Assembly (NCBI RefSeq): GCF_040958095.1
Contig: NC_091195.1
Span: forward strand, 28,313,586-28,377,585
Length of the DNA stretch: 64,000 nucleotides
Direction of reading: 5' to 3'
DNA from: Procambarus clarkii
Taxonomy: Eukaryota; Arthropoda; Malacostraca; Decapoda; Cambaridae
Below the pieces are notes generated by a model. The model searched no databases. It saw only the letters and a list, made by a program, of their open reading frames with translations, and had not been told where the DNA came from. Shown in pieces: positions 40,901 through 51,519 of the stretch. A program made the translations under genes and the position numbers. Numbering within the stretch: the first letter of the stretch is position 1; each line of letters opens with the position of its first letter.

Positions 40901-41079
40901 AGAGGGGCGGAGGGACGACGATCACTGTATCACCACGCACTAGGTCGGCCTGTACGCTTATCAACAAACTCGTGTTCTGAGGTAACCCTCACCTTCCGAG
41001 GCACATTTTCTGAGGAAATCCTGCTCATATTCCGAAAAACTCGTATACAGGGACACTCATATTCCGAGGTACCACTGTA

Positions 41080-41657
41080 ATATCTTTATGGCAACTCCCG
41101 CCTGACGGTTCGGGTGGAGGAGACTGCCCAGGACGTCTACTCCGTCAGCGCCTGAAACTTGCTAGACTTCCTCGCCCTATTGCGGCCAAAATATGTCATT
41201 TCCAAATTTTTTTTCCCCCATGATCAGGGAACACCGTTGATGGGGCGATGGGGAGGAGGCTCGCGCTGTTTGCTCATGCAAACAGCGATTAACAATCTTA
41301 GAAAACAAAAAAAATAGAATTTTGTTTTTCGTGTGCACAGCGGTGTTGTCAGGTATTATTAGCTGTGCCGCCTGAGGGTCAAGGAATAGAAAAGCTTTTG
41401 CAAGTGTGTCTAAGTAAAAGCCAGGTTATTGCACTCGGAAGAGTGCTTTTATATTGACTCAAAGCCTTATTTTAAAATGTTCATACATGCATGCATTTAG
41501 TTTTGTTTTTATTATTTATTACAGCATTATTATCATCTAATTTTCTACATTTTGTTTGCTTATAAATTACCAGCTATCTAGTAAATAATTTTCAACTTAT
41601 ATATTATCATTTACTATCAAAGCGTGTGCATTCAACATAAATTGTATTTGCCCACAG
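41080..41657. other. Intron H-I, distal part
   Basis: A GC-richer block (41.08-41.26 kb) followed by AT-rich DNA up to the TTTGCCCACAG acceptor. No gene signal. Confidence 0.6.
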
Positions 41658-41688
41658 AGTGAAGACAGCGTTGCAGCAGTTTCACTAA
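41658..41688 (+). CDS. ARMC8: ARMC8 last coding exon and stop
   Basis: 31 nt after TTTGCCCACAG. The first base completes the Lys codon started in exon H, giving KVKTALQQFH and TAA at 41686-41688. The vertebrate protein ends with a similar K.ALQQ stretch. Choosing the AG two bases downstream would break the frame, so 41658 is preferred. Confidence 0.92.
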
Positions 41689-42390
41689 TAAGTCTGGAGC
41701 TGCCGGTGTAGTTGAGTACGATGACCACACGCTACTGTATAATGCTTGTGGTGCCCTTCACGCAAGGGAGGGGGGGGGGGGTGTTTTAGGTTGTTTAACT
41801 TAAACGGAAGCTACAATAGAAAGGCCATGCTGTAGGTAAATTATTATTATATTCTTATGTACAATGCAGTCCATGGAAAGTTTTTCATCGAGGTTTAGAA
41901 AAGTGTTCCGTCGTCCGCTGCTCATCCTGTATGTTAACGTGTACATATTACTTATTGTTAAGAGAGAAGAAATTGATATATAAGTAATGACATTTTTTAG
42001 CTTTATTTTTGTGAATGTATGTGAAAGAAAAGTGGAAATTAAATAGCTATATATATATAAGTGTGGCTTATGTCATTATTTTAATTCCTAGAGCCTGAGT
42101 TTGTGTACATCTTACGCCAAGTCATACTGTTGTCACTTACATATTGTACATTTTAGCATGATTTTTATTATTTAAGATTGTTTAAATAGGCTTAATGGTG
42201 CATACAGCATGTGGACCATAATGCAAATATTAATTAAAAATCTGCATTTTTGTAATATAGATTCTCATTTAGTCAGACAAACCTATAATATTTTGTTTTC
42301 ACCTCACTATTGGTCGAGTCGTGACAAATGAACATTTATCTAGAGCTGGATAAATTATATCTTTAATAAATATGATATTGAAAAGGTGGC
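41689..42390 (+). other. ARMC8: Probable ARMC8 3' UTR
   Basis: Non-coding, AT-rich, with a 12-base G run at 41770-41781 and candidate polyadenylation signals ATTAAA at 42038-42043 and AATAAA at 42365-42370. Which site is used cannot be told from sequence alone; further AATAAA motifs follow at about 43.58 and 43.71 kb. Confidence 0.5.
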
Positions 42391-42754
42391 CATGTAAGTC
42401 TTATATTCACGTAACATTTGCATATCACACCACCATGCCTTGCAGAGATTCGCAGCCTTTTGGATCAATAGTCAACTCTAGGCCACAATATACCTGCTCA
42501 AAATGCATTTAAAAATCATGCCAATTATTCCCATTTCTCTGGTCACACTGGTTTATGCTTGAGCCCAACAACCTATTCTGTTTCCATTGTGGAAGCTCTG
42601 TCTGCTGTTACTCTCTGATATAACTCATGTTTACTAAAACCCTTACACAGCTTTCGTTGTCATCTTTTTCCCTCTCCCATTTTATCCCTTGAAGTGTCGT
42701 TCTTTTTTATTAAATTAAAATATTATTGCAGATCTTAAGTTGATTTATTTACAT

Positions 42755-42918
42755 AACTGATTTGTCTGGAAATTTGTAAATGATCTCGCACAAGTTACCC
42801 ATAGTCGGGGACTTTCATCGGGACGCATCGAGCAACGGTTGCTAACTCCTAGTTGCCTCTTTACTGCTACATGCATAAAGGCATCAGGTGAAAGGAAACA
42901 TATCCAACCGTGTTTACC
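42755..42918 (-). repeat. SINE family E fragment, copy 1
   Basis: On the minus strand: GGTTGGATATGTTTCCTTTC, ACCTGATGCC, GTAGCAGTAAAGAGGCAACT. The head is cut off by the adjacent MITE. The body resembles that of families A and B. Confidence 0.65.
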
Positions 42919-43175
42919 AGCCAGATTCACGAAGCAGTTACTCATGTACTTACGAACGTGTACATCTTTCCTCAATCTTTGATGGCTTTGGTTACATTTA
43001 TTAAACAGTTTACAAGCATGAAAACTTGGCAGTCAACTGTTGTTATTGTTATAAACAGCCTTCTGGTGCTTTGGAGCTCATTTACTGTTTAATAACTGTA
43101 AACAAAGCCGCCAAAGATTGAGAAAAAATGTACAAATTCGTAAGTGCTTCCATAACTGCTTCGTGAATCTGCCCC
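42919..43175. mobile_element. Foldback MITE, copy 2
   Basis: Left arm GCCAGATTCACGAAGCAGTT, right arm ending ACTGCTTCGTGAATCTGCC. The internal blocks TTGGTTACATTTATTAAACA and TGTTATAAACAGCCT are shared with copy 1 at 15.99-16.23 kb. No coding capacity. Confidence 0.88.
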
Positions 43176-43789
43176 CAGTGATCTAATCTGGGATATTCAG
43201 TGGTGAGTCGGTTACATAGACGTCTGTGCCACAAGATCCATTGTATGTGTCTCCTCCAAGGGCTATAATCTTGGCTCCAGGTTCCCCTGCCGGCTCATGT
43301 ACCACAATTATCATACATCTATCACCTCAATATTTCCTTAAAAAAATCAAACGAGGAATTTTATACAACTGAGACTTATAAGATACCACTCATGGAGTCG
43401 GTTTACCATTGGTCAAACGCTCACTTTTTCTGCACAAGTTGAGTGTCAGTTAATGCATGTAAGAATATTGTCCTGACCAGAGTTTAAAAATATTTTATTT
43501 GCATTTTATAACCTGGTAGAGCATTATTTTGTAAACAGAAATAAATGAAACTGCTGTACTGCATTTTGGCCGATATTTTATCATGCCTCAAATAAATTGG
43601 CCTAGAAATAAGGATTTCATGCAGGGAAAATGATTAATATTTTTGATAATGTAGCAGTTGTTTTATAGTTATTGCACTGGATATTTCAGTTCATTAGACC
43701 AACTTTGTTCACTTAATAAATTTCAATCTTATTATTAATTTCTGGGGTCAGGGTCAAGAAGCCTGTAATTAGGCTTACCTTGATCTCCT
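43176..43789. other. Stretch downstream of ARMC8, nothing recognised
   Basis: AT-rich; I see no gene or named repeat. Confidence 0.55.
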
Positions 43790-43965
43790 CTAGGCCCACT
43801 ATTGACCTTCCCTTGGATGGAACCTCACAACAGTTACCAACTCTGGGGTAAACAGGTGTATCAGGTGAAAGGAAATGTGCCCAACCATTTCTGCTCTGCT
43901 GTGCGATTGAATCCAGATCCCTCGGTTGTAAACCAAGGACGTCGACCACTGGGTCAGTTTGATAC
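43790..43965 (-). repeat. SINE family E, copy 2
   Basis: On the minus strand: tRNA-like head (CCAGTGGTCGACGTCCTTGG; GGATTCAATCG as B box), then AAATGGTTGGGCACATTTCC and TTTCACCTGATACACCTG. Related to the fragment at 42.76 kb. Confidence 0.7.
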
Positions 43966-44469
43966 ATTATGTTAATGAATCTCTTGACGGTGCCGCTGTT
44001 TGCTCATCGATGTATCTGTCTGTCAGGTTTGAGGCTCGGTGTAATAAATCATGTACTGTATTCAGTGATTTTTATACATGCCATCACCAGCATTAAATAC
44101 GAAGTGTCAACGGGGAACCTGGAACGATTGTATTGGTTTAATTGCTCTTATTTGGATATACAGTATAGCCAATCAATGATACATTAGGTTTTTAAAATCC
44201 ATAAATTTGCTATCGTTTTTTATATTACTCAAAATCCTCAAAATTCTATCAGATATTGTGTTGTACCAATAATATTAAGGTCTTTTACTTACAAATCTCC
44301 CATGACTGCCTTTGTAACACATTGACTAACATTTAACTATATATTTTTATTTTGTAAATTTTATGTAACTATCTTGCCAAACTAAGTTCTTGTATTAAGA
44401 AGATTTTAATATTTATAAATCTATAAATAAATGCTTTTATTCTTGTTACGATCTCCATCTCCTTCGTGC
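43966..44469. other. AT-rich stretch, nothing recognised
   Basis: No coding or repeat signature. AATAAA occurs near 44.42 kb. Confidence 0.55.
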
Positions 44470-44935
44470 CTTTCAAGCTTCAAGAGTCATTTTCCCAACC
44501 CATGTACGCACGTGAAGGTCTAGGGATCATTTTCCCAACCCATGTACGCACTAGAAGGCCTAGGGATCATTTTCCCAACCCATGTACGCACGTGAAGGTC
44601 TAGGGATCATTTTCCCAACCCATGTATGCACTTGAAGGCCTAGGGATCATTTTCCCAACCCATGTATGCACTTGAAGGCCTAGGGATCATTTTCCCAACC
44701 CATGTATGCACTTGAAGGTCTAGGGATCATTTCCCAACCCATGTATGCACTTGAAGGTCTAGGGATCATTTTCCCAACCCATGTATGCACTTGAAGGTCT
44801 AGGGATCATTTTCCCAACCCATGTACGCACTTGCAGGTCTAGGGATCATTTTCCCAACCCATGTATGCACTTGAAGGTCTAGGGATCATTTTCCCAACCC
44901 ATGTACGCACTAGAAGGCCTAGGGATCATTTCAGT
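44470..44935 (+). repeat. 40-bp minisatellite, about 11-12 copies
   Basis: Unit TAGGGATCATTTTCCCAACC + CATGTATGCACTTGAAGGTC. Variants GTACGCACGTG and GTACGCACTAG recur in an order suggesting that multi-unit blocks were copied. One unit lacks one T of the T run. Confidence 0.96.
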
Positions 44936-46129
44936 TCATATAAGAACTGTGCAAGTTGCACGGCTTAAAAGAAATATCAGTTGTAAGGAATTCATGAGGG
45001 GGGAAGCCTATCTACCATTTCTCCCATTATGGCAGTCATGACACCATCACTTGAGCAGAGTTTCCCATGCCAGAGTAGCCAGGGTGAGGATACCAGGAAT
45101 CCCGGATGTGAGAGAAAGATATGATTGGTGGCAAGTTCAAAAGCAAGGGCCAATCAACAGGGTGACTCAATGTCACATGACTTCCGAGGAAGGCAGTGAG
45201 ACGTCTCGTTAGTATGGAATGTCTATTTGTTTCACCATCTGTCAGTGCAGCAGGACGTGCTACAATTCGCTCCTGAATTTTTGCAGAAATTTGCAGACGT
45301 GCACCAAATAAAGCCTCCATAGAGAGCCAAAGATCTCTGGAAAAATGCAAGGACAAACGTAGCAAACTCTTAGATAGTGTATCATGTTGATTAGTAAAGA
45401 ATAACAGAAGTCGTGTTGTAGCTTAACATCGGCTGATGGTCTGGGAATTGTGTTTGAATGCCGAATGTAGCTGTGCAGGATCATTCAGTGCAGAAAGTTT
45501 TGTAGAACTACTCCATAGCCTAGTACTGCTATAATCTCTGACAATGAGGACAGTTCCAACTGGAGGAGAGGTCAGAAGGTAAAAACAATGCAGTGAAGTG
45601 AACGATCAGTGACATTCTTAGCCAGTGAAGGACTGTGCAGTGAGTACTGAAGTATTAAGTCTGCATTTTTTGTTGGTGAATTTGGTGGCGGCAAATCTGG
45701 GCAGTGCATTAACCCAGTAACAACCAACTTAAGTGTAGCAGAGACAGTGTGCAATGATATTCATGTTAAGTGCTGCTTTAAGTTTAGACCCTCCAGATAC
45801 CAGCAATGTGTGAGGTGTTAGCTGGGAGGAAGAACAACACAGTCTGCAAGGACACCATATAGCAGAAAGGGCCTGAGGTGCCAGTTCTCACGGTGGTTAC
45901 ATGCAGTTGTGTGAATGTGCCGTCTACCTCCGGAGGCTAGCATCTTCATGGCTGAACTGTATGCCCCTCGTTGACTGCTTTTCCGTCATCAGCGCTCCTT
46001 TATCATAGTGGTTGACACTCCTAGTGCTCTCATGGCTTTGGTGTCATTTAAGCCTATACTGTAAGTTCTGTGGCAGTAGAAATCCAATACTCGCTGTTTC
46101 TAATCTAGAAGATCTAAGCAGGTTGAGGT
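44936..46129. other. 1.2-kb stretch without recognised gene
   Basis: Mixed composition. A 109-residue minus-strand frame (45036-45365) has no domain I recognise and no supporting codon pattern. Possibly an eroded retroelement. Confidence 0.45.
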
Positions 46130-46775
46130 ATGCTGGCTGAGTTCCCATCCATATTGGTGTTTCTTTAAACGAGCATGCAGACACTGCTGCTAAGGAGGCT
46201 ATTCGTACTTGTCCTATTTCCCAAAAAGGTGCTCCTTATTCCGATTTCTATCCAGTCATTCATTTTGATCCATTCCTGTTGGCAGTGTCGTTGGTTTTCT
46301 GTTACTGGTAACAAACTGCGTGCTCTTAAGATTAGCCTGTCCCCATGGCCTTCCTCCTACCACAGTTATGGCTCTGGCAAGGTTAAGTATTAGTCATACG
46401 TGTTTAACTCACAGACACTTAATGGAGCACCGCCCTGCTTCATATTGTCCGAATTGCATTGTCCCACTTATGGTCGTGCATATCCTTGTTGAATGTTCTG
46501 ACTTTCAAGAAGTGGGTGTGTCTTGCTTCCCGACTGTCCCCTTGTGATCATTTGTCCTCAATTGAATCCTTGGTGAATCTGATACCTTTCATATTACTTG
46601 CCTTATGTGCTTCTTGTTCTCGTATTGCCATCCATAGTGATGTTTAGTGCCTTTTGAATATCCTGTGACTTTGATGGTGCTCCGTACCTGGAGGGTTTTG
46701 GGAGTTGTTCTACTCCCCGAGCCCAGCCTGGGGCCAGACATATAGTCTCCTCGGCTTGCTGAAGCCTTTTGATAA
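46130..46775 (+). pseudogene. LINE fragment (RNase H and 3' end) with nested LINE-1A tail
   Basis: Encodes SLNEHADTAAKEAIRTCPIS and LTHRHLMEHRPASYCPNCIV, the same LINE as at 2.56-3.13 kb, with several frame breaks. At about 46.69-46.74 kb a reverse-orientation LINE-1A tail (complement of GGCTGGGCTCGGGGAGTAGA) interrupts the 3' UTR before TTTTGATAATTACTTGC resumes. Confidence 0.82.
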
Positions 46776-46809
46776 TTACTTGCTGTTGGCAGCAGGTCGA
46801 ATGGATCAA

Positions 46810-47018
46810 CTCCTAGTGTAACTGGTGTGGTGAGGCAATGACAGATCCACCTAGTTACCTCCCACTGTCCCTCCCTTATTAACCAGTCACCCAGGTAAAA
46901 GGAGTGTAGCATTTCTTTGGTCTAGGCAAGGATACAGGGGCAAAGAGCCAAGATTGCGGTGCAAGGAGTGCAAGGAAACAAGTAGTGATGGTGAACAACG
47001 TACCATCAAGTACTAGAG
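46810..47018. other. Short stretch, nothing recognised
   Basis: No coding signal; it borders the hAT-like left terminus. Confidence 0.5.
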
Positions 47019-48278
47019 CAGTTGTTCTAAACCTTTTTTGAGTCGTGGACCTCTTTGAAAATCTGGTGAAAGCTATGGATCATTCCCTAGAAAAATGTAC
47101 ATAAGCACTTTTAACACAACTCTGCATGTACAGTAATGTAAATCTACAGTATTTTATGTAATTGGAAATTCAGATTCAGATGATTCAGATTCAGATGTTT
47201 ATTCAGGTAAGGTATATACATACAAGTGATGTTACATTAATGGATTGATATATAGATAGAGCTAGTACATACAATGCCTAAAGCCACTATTACGCAATGC
47301 GTTTCGGGCAATAAAAAACATTAATATCTAGAACTTAATACTAATTGAGCATAAAGAATAAAAGATGTTGAGAACAAATACAAATAAAGATAAAAAAAAA
47401 GGGGGAACATGACTGAAAAAGCAGCACAAATACAATAGGTTGACAAACAGTGTTGATTAAAAAAAAGAAAAAAAAAAGAAAATAACAGACATGGGTTGAC
47501 AATAGAGGAGTGAGGTAGATTACAGGGAATTTATTAGGTAGTGTTTAGTTTTTATCTTAAACTGGTTGAGAGAGGTACAGTCTTTAACATGGTTGGGAAG
47601 GTCATTCCACATTCTGGGCCCCTTGATTTGCAGAGCATTTCTAGTTTGATTAAGACGTACTCTAGGAATATCAAAACTGTATTTATTTCTGGTGTGGTGC
47701 TCATGGGTTCTGTTACAACCTTCTATGAAGCTTTTAAGATCAGGATTGGCATTATAGTTTAGCGTTTTATATATGTATAATACACATGAGAGAATGTGCA
47801 GTGACTTAATATCTAACATATTAAGAGATTTGAGTAGGGGTACCGAGTGATGTCTGGGGCCAGAGTTGGATATTGTTCTAATAGCGGCTTTGTGTTGGGT
47901 AATTAGAGGACGTAAGTGATTTTGGGTAGTAGAACCCCAAGCACAAATACCATAGTTGAGATAAGGATAGATAAGGGAGTAATAGAGAGTCACCAGAGCA
48001 GGGCGTGGTACATAATATCTGATCTTAGAAAGAATGCCCACAGTTTTTGAAACTTTTTTTGATATATTTAGAATGTGTCCCTGGAAATTCAGCTTGTGGT
48101 CAATGAGAATGCCAAGGAATTTGCCATCTAATTTGTTACAAATTTGGGTATTGTTTATTTTGAGATTTATAAGACTAGAGGAATTGACTCTCACAGTTTG
48201 TATTTGACTTTCATGGACCCCCTGAAGCCCATCCATGGACCCCTTGGGGGCCCATGGAGGCCAGGTTAAAAAAACCTG
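47019..48278 (-). mobile_element. hAT-like DNA element, interrupted by a LINE
   Basis: The left terminus CAGTTGTTCTAAACC (47019), with TTGAGTCGTGGACCTCTTTG inside, is typical of hAT/Charlie-type ends. The right terminus is the complement of CAGGTTTTTTTAACC (48264-48278) with GGTCCATGG motifs. Flanking octamers TACTAGAG and TACAAGCA agree at five of eight positions. No transposase remains, so it is non-autonomous or hollowed out. Confidence 0.6.
47165..48205 (-). pseudogene. 5'-truncated LINE copy inside the hAT-like element (partner of SINE family D)
   Basis: The minus-strand frame 47520-48205 encodes the reverse-transcriptase C-terminal region (LGILIDHKLNFQGHI, YYSLIYPYLNYGICAWGSTT, IKGPRMWNDLPNHVKDCTSL). 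The 3' UTR contains TTGCCCGAAACGCATTGCGT, AATAGTGGCTTTA, and ends in short repeats of ATCTGAATC. The frame is open over about 230 codons, so this is a fairly young copy. CR1/Jockey-like by motif style. Confidence 0.85.
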
Positions 48279-48283
48279 TACAA

Positions 48284-48803
48284 GCAACCCGTTCTTGCAC
48301 TTTCGTATAGTCAATATTGACTTATTAAATACGTGCATATGACATACTAATTTATTGTGAATTTTTTTAGTTTACCTTGAAAAGCTTCATAGAAAACACC
48401 GACCTTACCTAACCTTCTTAGTATGTTAAGATAAGCATCTTATTGCTTTGTAATTACAATTATTACTTAACCTATACCTATAATAGGTATATTATATACC
48501 TATAATAGGTTAAGTAATAATTGTAATTACGAAGCAATAAGATGCTTATTGCTTTGTAATTACAATTATAACTTAACCTATACCTATAATAGGTATATAT
48601 TATATACCTATAATAGGTTAAGTAATAATTGTAATTACGAAGCAATAAGATGCTTATCTTAACATACTAAGAAGGTTAGGTAAGGTCGGTGTTTTCTATG
48701 AAGCTTTTCAAGGTAAACTAAAATATTCACAATAAATTAGTATATCACATATGCACTTATTTAATAAGTCAATATTGACTAAGAAAGTGCGAGAACGGGT
48801 TGC
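48284..48803. repeat. 520-bp foldback palindrome with nested palindromes
   Basis: Outer ends GCAACCCGTTCT (48284) and AGAACGGGTTGC (48803) are exact complements. Pairing continues with TAGTCAATATTGACTTA, the AGTTTACCTTGAAAAGCTTC / GAAGCTTTTCAAGGTAAACT pair and CTTACCTAACCTTCTTAGTA / its complement. Each half also contains an internal palindrome (ACCTATAATAGGT repeated about a TATATA centre). The axis is near 48543 (AATAAGATGCTTATT). Confidence 0.95.
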
Positions 48804-49138
48804 AACAAGAGAGGGAGAGGGAGTCACCTGCTGCAGTTTCTGGACTCCTGCGTGCTAGAAGAACTCCAGGAGTCGGCTGATTGTCGTCAACACTGTTATT
48901 GTAGCCAAGTAACTTCCCTCCCACCCCCCTTCCCTTTCCCTTTAGTTAGATTCGTTTTGAGGAACAGTATTAGGTTATTCTTGTGCTTGTTTTGACTTAT
49001 ATTTCTATGATTTAATTTTTGTTCTGCTTTCCCTATGAAAGTATTCAAGTTTAGTGGAATTAAAAGTTGATTGCCGTAGCCTAGTGATGGCTTGAGATTT
49101 TTGTTTATGCTCTGACCTGTAATGTGAGGTTGTGGTTA
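48804..49138. other. Short stretch, nothing recognised
   Basis: No gene or repeat signature. Confidence 0.55.
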
Positions 49139-49520
49139 ACAGTCTCCAGGGTGTAGTGGTAAAACATTCGTCCAGCACTTCGTCAGCGATTTGGCCAGGG
49201 TTTGTATCCTGGGCGAGGAGGGTTGACTAGGAGCCAATCCTTAACTGTAGCCTCTGTTCGCCCAGCACTTAATGGGTTCTGGCCTGGCCCAAGCTCTGGC
49301 CTTGGGGACTAGAAAAACTCCCAGAACCCCATCAAGCAGGTATCAATATATATCAATAGGCAGGTATCAATATAACAACCAAGGTACCTGGTTGTTAAAC
49401 GATTTGGCGGGTTGTATTCCAGGGAAAATTAAGATTTAAGGACCTGCCCAAAAAGCTATGCATGTTAGTGGCTTTACAAGAATGTAAGAACTATTGTATT
49501 ATATAAAAATTATATACACT
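49139..49520 (+). repeat. tRNA-derived SINE, family D, copy 1, with nested LINE-1A tail
   Basis: Head CAGTCTCCAGGGTGTAGTGG, B box GGTTTGTATCC, body CTTAACTGTAGCCTCTGTTC, tail GGACCTGCCCAAAAAGCTAT and TAGTGGCTTTACAAGAATGT. About 49.27-49.36 kb is an inserted LINE-1A end (AGAAAAACTCCCAGAACCCC, then ATCAAGCAGGT repeats). Confidence 0.85.
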
Positions 49521-49529
49521 CCGGGACAT

Positions 49530-50459
49530 AAGTGTGTGAAAGAGGCTAGGCCATGCAGAGGAATTTAAGCATACATCACGAGGAAGCATACATCACGAGG
49601 AAGCATACACCCTGGAGTGTGTGTGTGTGAACACCGGACAACGGCCAAGCAGGATTCCAGAGAGCTGTGTGCTCTCATTGGTGGTACAGTACCGATGTGT
49701 GAGGACAACATTGTTCTGTATATATTGAGTAAGTTTGGCAGAGTACAATTCCTCCAGTGTCACCTTGTCATGGTGAGAGAGCTCACGTACGGCTCCCTGG
49801 GGGCAGGCGAGGGTTGCCTTGGCCCTGCCCCCTCTCGGGGTGTTATGTGCTAAGGTACACACCGATAGGGATCTTGTTCCGGTAAATGGACCGCCTGCTG
49901 GAGGGGCTGCACTTTGTGAAGTGTTGGGTGTCCAGGCTGTGGCGAAAGGGAGAGGGAGAAAGAGGTCTTTGCACCAGTGTGGGAGAAGGTATGATGCAGG
50001 AGGACTTCCTCCCTGTTAAATGAGGAAGCACAGCTTGGGACGATTCACCCTGACAGGTGGTATTCCCTTGGTTCCGAGACCCAGACTAATGAAATTAATG
50101 TTGTATGGACTCAGAACTGATTTCTCTTACACAGGTTCATGAAGTAGGCAACCAGGCCACCAAGTTGGCCGGTGATGGAAGATCGGACTCCATAGCTCTG
50201 GCTATGTTGGGACCAGACCAGGCTCCTTTGTTGACTTTCCCAACTGACCCTCTCTGCTTCCCTCCCACTTTTGTGGCAGAGTTGAGCCCCAAGCCCCCAG
50301 TGGTGACCACCTCATCTCCTGGAATGGCTCCATCTCTTCTTGTGACAGTTAGTTAGTTAGTTTAGTTCATTTATTATGCACCCCATACCCATCTTGTGGG
50401 CGGTAGTGGAAAGTGTTACAGAGGCACATAATGGGCTCAGGGACTGAACCCCACAATTC
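49530..50459. other. Stretch without recognised gene
   Basis: Moderately GC-rich. Short duplicated GAAGCATACATCACGAG near 49.56-49.61 kb. An 83-residue frame at 50105-50356 has no recognisable domain. A (TTAG)n tract starts near 50349. May be the 5' flank of the LTR-like unit that follows. Confidence 0.45.
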
Positions 50460-51360
50460 ATTTAGCTAAGCAATGGTCACTGCTTGATCGCAAGCGGGGA
50501 TTTTTCTGGCGGGGGAGAAAGAAACAATTGCGCAGCGCGTCCCGCGGCGTTGCACGGGCAGTTTGGGGCCTGTATAAATACGGGCGCACACTGGGGCTCT
50601 GCCTCACTCCGCCTGCCCTCGCCGCTGCCCTCGCAAAACCCCACCCTCCCCCCCTTTGCAAGCGGCTGCTTTTGTACCCCCGTCATGCTTTGCACAGTTG
50701 TCCCGATTGTCTCCCCACTGCATGTGGGAAGGGGGGTGCAGCGCCGGTCCCCAAGTGTCCCGCTGTCCGCAGCTAATACTTTGCCCAGTCTAGGTGCTAG
50801 TAAGCCCTACTTGTAGTCACACCCCCTTCTCCTTATCCATTAGGTCTTTTACGGCCTCTTGGCCGGGTACATTACGTGTTATGTGGTCTCTCACTTATTA
50901 GTTATTCTTTGTCCTGCCTGTTATATCCTAGTGTTATATAATTACTACACATTTGCACTCGGCCTTAATTCTAGTACCAGTTAACCTTTAGGTTTCTGCA
51001 GAATTAGTTTCCATGTCACTATAGGCTAAGGTCTCATACTTACTACGGGTGTACCTTTTAAGTTAAATCTAGTCCTCGGACTTGGAATTGTTACTGTTAA
51101 TTCTTACTTTATATATTTACTTTATATATTTTAATATAAACGTTATATAGTCCTTAAATTATATATTTTGAAACTTTATATATTTACATGTTCAATATTA
51201 AGTTTAATAATATCAACTTTGTTATAAGCCTATAATATAAACCGTGTTTAATATAAACTTTATATAATTACTTACTTTATATTTGAACTTTATACATTTA
51301 CATGTTCTGCAGAATTTAATCTTCAATAAACTTTAACGCCCCATACTGCCAGTATCTTTC
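50460..51360 (+). mobile_element. LTR-like repeat with TATA box (5' copy)
   Basis: It contains CCTGTATAAATACGGG (TATA at about 50573). Next come GTGCAGCGCCGGTCCCCAAG and CGCTGTCCGCAGCTAATACT, which recur at 55.20-55.25 kb, and GGTTTCTGCAGAATTAGTTT, related to 55.52 kb. AATAAA lies near 51.33 kb. Direct repeats around a gag-like ORF suggest an LTR or split-repeat retroelement. Edges approximate. Confidence 0.6.
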
Positions 51361-51519
51361 TCCCCCTGGTCAGAAAAGTTACAATCTTGATGAGCTAGTT
51401 ACAAAATTCAATATAAGTCGTCACATCAACAATGGGTTCGAGATCGACCTCAAGTACAGGTTCTAAATTAAGCAAGTGACATATGTGGAGAGCTAGTGTC
51501 AAAATTTATATGTTTGTCC

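Larger units (their letters stand above)
38459..41077 (-). mobile_element. Tigger-like DNA transposon 2, TIRs and TA duplication present
   Basis: 2,619 bp. The left end is CAGGCATACCTCAGTTTAAG, preceded by TA (38457-38458). The right end is the complement of CAGTGGTACCTCGGAATATG, followed by TA (41078-41079). Subterminal GTATTCCGAAG/CATATTCCGA repeats occur at both ends. It encodes a minus-strand transposase and contains a nested SINE at 40.65-40.90 kb. TIRs and TA target agree with the Tigger/pogo group. Confidence 0.92.

Noticed and set aside
45036..45365. 109-residue minus-strand frame as a gene
   Set aside because: No domain, no splice context and no similarity that I recognise; compatible with chance.
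50528..50816. GC-rich overlapping frames near 50.5-50.8 kb
   Set aside because: High GC suppresses stops in several frames at once; the TATA box and repetition at 55.2 kb fit an LTR-like region better.
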